From Euglena gracilis (lineage: Eukaryota; Euglenida; Euglenophyceae; Euglenales), in the NCBI GenBank assembly GCA_039621445.1, contig CP154956.1:51087204-51151203 (forward strand): a DNA stretch of 64,000 nucleotides. Reading direction: 5' to 3'. Positions within the stretch are counted from its first letter, which is position 1, and every line of letters begins with the position of its first letter. A program made the translations under genes and the position numbers. The notes beneath the pieces were generated by a model. The model ran no database searches and was not told the origin of the DNA. It saw nothing but the letters and a program-made list of their open reading frames with translations. Below are positions 58,209-64,000 of this stretch, piece after piece.

Positions 58209-58499
58209 GGGGCATCATCCCCAAGCTGCTGCAGAAATCTCCCGAGGGACCAACAGTGGCTCTCTGCCAAAAAAGGTGGAAAATGGGACCCACGGTGGCC
58301 CTTTCAATGACCCAGCCCCAGGAGGAAAAGGGACCCACACTGGCCCTTTTGGAGGGAGGGGCAGGAACCCCTCCAACAATTATTTCCCAATTCCCGATCA
58401 TTCAACCAACGGGGGGACCACAGAGGACCACTATGGTATGTCAACCAACCACATCAACACGGAGAAGGCCTGATAGGCAAAACAGGGGCATTAAGCCCT

Positions 58500-59156
58500 G
58501 TGGTATGTCTTTCAACGACAAGATCCTCCAGAGAGGTGATCAGAGAGTGCATACACATCCCCCGCGAAAAAAAATCTTTTTCGAAGGGCCCAAGCGCCAG
58601 TGGACCTTGGGATGTAATGTCCAACACCTCCAGACCAGCCCCCCCCAAAATCATTTTATTCAGGAAAAAAAATTGCATGGAGGAAAAATGGGAAGACACC
58701 CCCCTCCATCAAAGGCTGCAAAAACCTGAAATGGTGGACAGCAAATGCCACCCCAACAACATGCAAACTCATCAGGGATGGCATTCAACCCCCCTGGGTA
58801 AACTCACCAAAATTGTCCACCCACCCAAAACCCAGGCAACTTTGAACCTGCACCAAGCAGGAAAAAAACTGCAGGATTACGAAAAATCTGAATCCGTGAA
58901 GAGGGTGAGGGACTCAACCACCCAGCACCTAATCCCCTGGTTTCTGATTTCAAAACCAGAAGGGGGGCAGACAAAATGGAGATTAATAAGCGATTGCAGG
59001 GAATTAAATCAACGGTTCCAAGTGAAACCCTTCAAGCTGGATCACATCCAGCACATTTTTCCAGTTTTGGAAAAAGGCCACTGGGCAGAAAAAATTGACC
59101 TAAAGGATGCTTATTACTTCCACATCCCAGGGCCTTTCTGCCCAAGAAGTTGGTGA
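58500..59156 (+). pseudogene. Truncated reverse transcriptase of DIRS copy 3
   Basis: The frame runs open from 58500 through HLIPWFLISKPEGGQTKWRL and ISDCRELNQRFQVKPFKLDH to motif A, KIDLKDAYYFHIP. The next bases (GGCCTTTCTGCCCAAGAAG, from about 59131) are not reverse transcriptase but correspond to the recombinase of copy 2 near 53862. About 2.7 kb present in copy 2 is missing, including YLDD, RNase H and most of the recombinase. Confidence 0.75.
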
Positions 59157-59250
59157 ATTTGGTCAGTGGAAGGGGGTGGAGGCTTTCACAGCCCACTATC
59201 AAAGTTTTTGTGCCCAAGGTGCTTTGGAGAATGCCCTGGCCCCTCTTTGA

Positions 59251-59505
59251 CACCTCGGGCTCCGCACTTTGCCATTGTGAGGCCATGCCTTGCCGGCGAG
59301 AAAGGCATGGCCTCACAATGTCTTTGTGCTTCGCCCTCGGTGTCCCTTCCTCCCTGGTCGGCTTGCCTCGACGGAGAACGATTCCAGTTCACAATCTGGC
59401 CTCACAATGGCGAAGTGCGGAGCCCGAGGTGCCTAGTACTCTCTCGAGGCAAGCCGACCAGGGAGGAAGGGACACCGAGGGCGAAGCACAAAGACATTGT
59501 GAGCC
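59251..59505. repeat. Inverted repeat (internal complementary region) of DIRS copy 3
   Basis: The arm at 59251-59370 is complementary to about 59398-59505. CACCTCGGGCTCCGCACTTT pairs with AAGTGCGGAGCCCGAGGTG, and the CTTTGTGCTTCGCCCTCGG segment pairs with CCGAGGGCGAAGCACAAAG. The left arm itself contains a smaller inverted pair (AGGCCATGCCTT…AAGGCATGGCCT). Such a region is thought to align the single-stranded DIRS DNA ends during circle formation. Confidence 0.75.
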
Positions 59506-60230
59506 CGACCCCCCCCACCCATTTAAGAAAATTTGTCTTCAAACGCCCTCGATCGCTCAGAGGATGGGGGCCAAGGGGGGGGGGGAAGGTGGGGGGGGGG
59601 GGGGAGGGGAACCCCCCAGGCAAAGAAGCAGCGCCATGGTCGCCACGTCGGAGACAACGCAGCCAACTCCGGCGAAGCGGCAATACGCGGGGCCTCTCAA
59701 CCCAGCGCACCAAAAAACAATCAAAGCAAACGGCCGGCGATCAAGGCATGGCCTCACAATGACTTTGTGCTTCGCCATCGGTGTCCCTTCCTCCCTGGTC
59801 GGCTTGCCTCGAGGGAGTAAGAGCCAGAGTTTACAGAAAAATTCGGCATTACAAGACTACTGTTAACTGTAAACTTGATATCCCCCCATGTGTGGGTTTT
59901 TTTTGGGGGGGTTGGTAACCCTTGCCTTTTCGCTTCGTATTTTTACGGGACACCTCGGGCTCCGCACTTTGCCCTTGTGAGGCCATGCCTTGCTCGCCGG
60001 CGGTGTTGTTTGGATTGTGGCGCGTTGGGTTAGGAGTCCCTGCTTAGTGCCTTTTTTTCGCCGGAGTTGGCTGATTCTAAATTTTGCCCTTCGACACCCA
60101 GAAGAAAGGAACGTCAAATACCATATCAATTGGAAGAAGGAGAAGTCAATCAATCAATTCAAAACATCCAGAAAAAGCCGCTCGTGCAGAACCTCAAAAC
60201 AGAAATTGTTGAAGTTTCTGAAAGATTTCA

Positions 60231-62215
60231 ATGAAAGATGCAATTTCCAAGACGAACAGCGCTGGAGAACTTCAAGACGGAGCAGCAGAAGCCGCAGCAG
60301 CTGGACAACCTGACGGCGCGGGTCGACTATGGCGAACCGTGGCTGCCCCTTCCCCAACAGAAAGTTCCCCAGAAGAAACTTTCACAACCCAAACCCCCCA
60401 AAGTGATGGCCACGGACCCTGGCAGACAGTGGTCAGAAGACCCCGCAAGCGGCAGAAGCAACAACCAGCAGGCCACTGCGGCCATTGTAACCAGGGCCAT
60501 GGCGGCCAACTTTCCAAAACACATAATGTTGAACGTCCGAGGTCCCCTTACCATGGACCTGACTTCTGGAGCCCCTTCCTTGACTTGACATCCCTTTCAC
60601 TGAAATCTCTTTCCCAAAATCCCACTTCCAACAGCAATGACCAAACTTGAAATAAACTTGCGCCGCAGACAAAATCAAACAAATCCAATCTCAGGAAAGT
60701 AATCCCAGACAACAGAGTGAACAGTGTATGTTGACAGCCACCTACAGACAGCACCATCATTTTTTCTGTGAATTAGGATCTGCCTGTTTGAATTAGGCTT
60801 CAGCCTGTGATTTCATGGTGACTATAAAAATGCACCTGGACCACTCACACCCCCCTGCTCAAGAGATTGCCCTAGGCAATCTGACCTGACTCCAAATTGG
60901 GCCAGGTGCATCGAAATTTTTTGAGGGGCCAGGCAAAAAAGTGGTCCATTTGAAAATGCAATGGTACTGTCCTGGGTGATTGCCTTCACACCTGCCACCG
61001 ACACACTACACAGCACACAGGGGTGACACGATCTGAGTGACTATGTTACAGCCAATGAATGATTAGCAGCCAAATTGCAGCACACTTCTGCGGCATCAGG
61101 CCACATCGGATAAATTCTTTCGCAGCCGATCCACAGGTGTACACACAGTACCGCGGCGTCAGGCCACAGTCAAAGACAAATACCCAGCAGCCGACCACAA
61201 TCAAAGTTGCAGCAAATTGTAATTACCAATCACAATCACTTTGCAATGTCCAATCTGGTCCCCAATTTTGTCCATCAATCTTCAAATCTTCAAATCTTTT
61301 TTGGTGGTCGAGCCATCTCCGCTGTAGCCGTCTGGCCCTTGTCCGCCTTTTGCCAAATGTCTGGCAAGCCACGGATTCCAGTCTCAGAGAATCTGTCTGG
61401 CAGGCAACCGAACGACATCTCACCAAATCTGGCTGTACATCTCGATGGCGTCCCCTGTTCGAACTGGACTGGGACACTGTCCTGATACACTGTTCATGAA
61501 AGTCCGAGGTCCCCTTACCATGGACCTGACTTCTGGAGCCCCTTCCTTGACTTGACATCCCTTTCACTGAAATCTCTTTCCCAAAATCCCACTTCCAACA
61601 GCAATGACCAATCTTGAAATAAACTTGCGCCGCAGACAAAATCAAACAAATCCAATCTCAGGAAAGTAATCCCAGACAACAGAGTGAACAGTGTATGTTG
61701 ACAGCCACCTACAGACAGCACCATCATTTTTTCTGTGAATTAGGATCTGCCTGTTTGAATTAGGCTTCAGCCTGTGATTTCATGGTGACTATAAAAATGC
61801 ACCTGGACCACTCACAATGTGCTCAAGTGGTGCTATTGCAGCCAGAACCGCACAGGCCATGGAGGCCACAGAAGCCATGACGGCACAACCAGCCATGAAG
61901 GCATCTACACCATCCAGAGTCGCTGGAACAAAGGCCAAGGTGGCCACCAGCACCAAGGCCCCACAGGACATGGCAGGGGCAAAAAAGGTCAGACACACCA
62001 TCCCCATCATTTCTCAATCACACCACCCCCCAGGGGTCAAGGGTGGGGCCCCAAGAACCCCTCAAGATTTCAATTCGGCATGGCGACCCAGAAATCAATC
62101 AGGCCATTGGGGTCTTTCAAGTTATCATCAAGGCCACTGGGGCCAGAAATATCAACAAGAAGATCAATTTCAACAAGATCACAAGGGGGTCCATCACAGG
62201 CCCCCCAGAAGCTAA
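60231..62215 (+). pseudogene. Gag-like gene of DIRS copy 4, interrupted by a nested element
   Basis: The N-terminal part (60231-60529) has the family pattern DGAAEAAAAGQPDGAG, GPWQTVVRRPRKRQK and HCGHCNQGHGGQ. The C-terminal part (from 61821) is glycine/histidine-rich (NRTGHGGHRSHDGTTSH, GHQHQGPTGHGRGKKG). Removing the insert together with one ATGT copy leaves the two parts in the same frame. This places the insertion after gag was established. Confidence 0.65.
60526..61820. mobile_element. Miniature LTR retrotransposon (TRIM-like), 1,287 bp, nested in gag
   Basis: LTR1 is 60530-60849 and LTR2 is 61497-61816, both 320 bp, starting TG and ending CA. I see only about two differences (near position 5, C/A, and in CCAAACTTG/CCAATCTTG). 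ATGT at 60526-60529 and 61817-61820 is a 4-bp target duplication. The 647-bp interior has no convincing ORF, primer-binding site or polypurine tract. Such size and non-coding interior fit terminal-repeat retrotransposons in miniature, which need enzymes from elsewhere. The near-identical LTRs mean recent insertion. Confidence 0.85.
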
Positions 62216-62221
62216 GTGGCA

Positions 62222-63815
62222 GCCCTGCTGCACTGAGCTCCTTTACATTTATGTGTAAAATGGAATCTTTTCTCCGAAATTCCTGAACAAGTTCTCCTGT
62301 ATGGATGTCCTGCCGCCCCCCCAGTCATGGGTGCTGCTGTCTGAGTACAACTCTCTGGTTTCATTTTGCGGGAAGGGTCTGCCCCCCCAGGTGTCCAGCA
62401 GAATTTTTATTTCCCTTAATTGGGCCTTGATTTCCTGGGAAATGGGGTCTTTTGAGTCCCAGGGGGCTGTGGACTTTGCCACCAAAAAAATTGCCAGGGT
62501 GTCTGTAAAAGTCCTTAAAAGGGGCAGGGCCATTAGGTTGCATCTTATTTGGCCCAAAATGGCAGCCAGTTGCCTTTTTGACATGTAATCTTTATTCACA
62601 ACTTTTCCCAGCTCCTTTTTTATGGTTTTGGCTTTCTGGGGGGGCACCTGCAAATTTCCTTCCTGGAAGTTTAGTTGAAAACCCAGATGGGTTACCACTT
62701 GGGTGGGCTGGATGGTGGACTTTTTCACATTGATTTTGAACCCTGAATTCAGCAAATCTTTGACGACTGTGTTCAGGTATTTTTGTAAAGTGTTTTGGGT
62801 GGGGGCCAGCAAAATGTCGTCCAGGTAAATACACACCTGGATGCCCCTTTTTCTCCACAGCTTTTCGAAAGTTTTCATGATTGACATGAAAATTTGGGGC
62901 ATTACATTTAGCCCAAAGCAGCCTGTTTTAAATTCCCATGTCTGCCCCCCCCCAACTGATGCCTTAAAAATGGCCTTAGGCCTTGACTTAATGGAATATG
63001 AAAATAGGCATCCTTCAGGTCTATTTTTGCAGCCCAGTGGCCTTTTTCCAACACTGGAAAAATGTGCTGGATATAGCTTGAAAGGTTTTACTTGAAACTG
63101 CTGATTTATTTTTCTGCAGTCGCTGATCATTCTCCACTTGGTTGTTCCCCCCTCTGGTTTTTAAATTAAAAACCATGGGATCAAATGCTGGGTTTCTGAA
63201 TCCCAAACTCGTTTCACTGACAAAGTCTTTTCGTAATCCAGCGGAATTTTTTCTGCCTGGTTCAGGTCCAAGTTGGCTCTGGGTTTTGGGTAGGTGGACA
63301 CTTTTGGGGGATTTACCCAGGGGGGCTGAATTACATTTTTGATCAATTGACATGTTGCCGGGGGGGGCATGTTTTGACCACCATTGGAGACTTTTTTGAA
63401 GTCTCTGGTACAGGGGGGTGTCTCCCCAGTTTTCCTCCATGGACTTTATTTTCCCAACTAGATGATTTTCTGGGGGCTGGGTGGGGGGTGTTGGACATTT
63501 CACAGCCCCTAGAGCCCCCTAGGGCTTGAGCCCTTGGAAAATGAAATTGTTCCTGGAGGGATGTGCATGCACTCTCTCCCTCTCTGCTCACACTCTCTCT
63601 GGAGGATCTTGTTGTTGGTTTCCATACCATAGGGCTTACTGCCCCGGATTTGCCTATCTGGCCTTCTTTATGTTGATGGTGTTGGTAGCCATACCATAGG
63701 GGTGCCGCTGTGGGTCCCTCCTTGTTGATTGAGCAGGAATAAATGCTGGTGGGGAGTCTACTCCCCTTCCTGTTCCTCCTGGGGCTGGGCAGGGGGCTGC
63801 CCAGTTAAATACAAA
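62222..63815 (-). pseudogene. Reverse transcriptase/RNase H of DIRS copy 4, inverted and frameshifted
   Basis: On the minus strand the order is HLIPWFLI-type fingers, ISDCRKINQQFQVKPFKL near 63130, motif A in a shifted frame, GGQTWEFKTGCFGLNVMPQI near 62930, the YLDD box (VCIYLDDILLAP near 62830) and RNase H (ELYSDSSTHDWGGG near 62340). The palm and RNase H frame is open for about 290 codons (63130-62249). The segment is oriented against the gag before it and the RNase H remainder after it, which marks an inversion inside one element. Confidence 0.75.
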
Positions 63816-63825
63816 ACCCTTGGAG

Positions 63826-64000
63826 ATCAGCACTGTAAAAAGTTTGAGCAAACCTGGAGAAACTGTTTCTTTGTCAGTGGACAACCAGGTAATTTATTAT
63901 TACTTAACAAAAGGAGGGGGCAGAAAGAACCCATTCAAAAAAATGCTGAGACCATTTTTCAAATGGTGCATGGAAAAACAAGTAAACCTTCAAGTGAACT
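63826..64000 (+). pseudogene. RNase H continuation of DIRS copy 4 (partial, runs off the window)
   Basis: The plus strand reads SLSKPGETVSLSVDNQ, then YYYLTKGGG and MLRPFFKWCMEKQ, which parallels copy 2 at 52458-52640. The region continues RNase H from the point where the inverted segment ends. The rest, including the tyrosine recombinase, is outside the window. Confidence 0.7.

Larger units (their letters stand above)
55405..59830 (+). mobile_element. DIRS-like retrotransposon, copy 3, with insertion and internal deletion
   Basis: The left end (GCCATTGTGAGGTCATGCCT at about 55425, then CGCCGGAGTTGGCTGATTC at 55511) leads into a gag N-terminus. Gag is interrupted by about 1.6 kb of foreign sequence and resumes at 57537. 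Reverse transcriptase is intact from 58500 to motif A (IDLKDAYYFHIP), where it joins directly to the end of a recombinase at about 59131. The right end contains a complex inverted repeat (59251-59505) and the complementary terminal repeat to about 59815. Confidence 0.7.
59945..64000 (+). mobile_element. DIRS-like retrotransposon, copy 4, with nested LTR element and internal inversion (cut by window end)
   Basis: The left terminal repeat is at about 59948-60075 (CACCTCGGGCTCCGCACTTT to GGAGTTGGCTGATTC). Gag begins at 60231, is split at 60529/61817 by a miniature LTR element and continues to about 62215. The next 1.6 kb, reverse transcriptase plus the start of RNase H, is inverted (62222-63815). 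From about 63820 the plus strand resumes RNase H (SLSKPGETVSLSVDNQ) exactly where the inverted part leaves off. The right half of the element lies beyond the window. Confidence 0.75.

Overview
The window is nuclear DNA of a eukaryote. Short GC-rich exons are joined by GT-AG introns, dinucleotide microsatellites are long and frequent, and the last third is packed with DIRS-type (tyrosine-recombinase) retrotransposons. An intron-rich PPR-like gene, GC-rich exons and many intron-borne DNA elements would suit a unicellular alga or another protist, but I cannot name the lineage. No RNA gene, CRISPR array or bacterial-type operon is visible.

Bases 1-366 are an AT/CA microsatellite. At 889-7320 (+) lies a complete 12-exon gene for a PPR-like helical-repeat protein of about 425 residues, with intron phases that agree at every junction. 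From 8157 to about 10310 (+) is a second, poorly resolved gene whose clearest exon looks weakly like the C-terminal region of MAK16. From about 11747 to 43686 (+) one gene of about 32 kb encodes a RAD4/XPC nucleotide-excision-repair protein. Its N-terminal half is disordered, acidic or basic, and full of SUMO-type psi-K-x-E motifs. Its C-terminal half carries the transglutaminase-like fold and the BHD1-3 damage-binding modules.

The RAD4/XPC introns hold most of the repeats in the first 44 kb. There are at least five short terminal-inverted-repeat elements with 9-bp target-site duplications (TSDs; one more lies in the PPR gene). There is a tandem pair of 1.5-kb TIR elements, and three copies (A, B, C; 2.9-3.5 kb) of a TIR element full of large hairpins built on a GCGCAAATGCGC-like core. 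One short TIR element at 13553-13964 occupies an intron almost exactly. It has near-perfect 9-bp repeats of coding sequence on both sides and splice sites inside its own terminal inverted repeats, which is the signature of an introner.

From about 44.5 kb to the end lie at least four degenerate DIRS-like elements plus fragments. Each has a left inverted terminal repeat, a G/Q/H-rich gag-like ORF, reverse transcriptase with RNase H (YLDD box), a tyrosine recombinase and inverted-repeat right ends. All are broken by frameshifts, often at G homopolymers. One has a 1.6-kb internal inversion and a nested 1,287-bp LTR-flanked miniature retrotransposon (320-bp LTRs, ATGT TSD). Another has a large internal deletion and a foreign coding insert between direct repeats.
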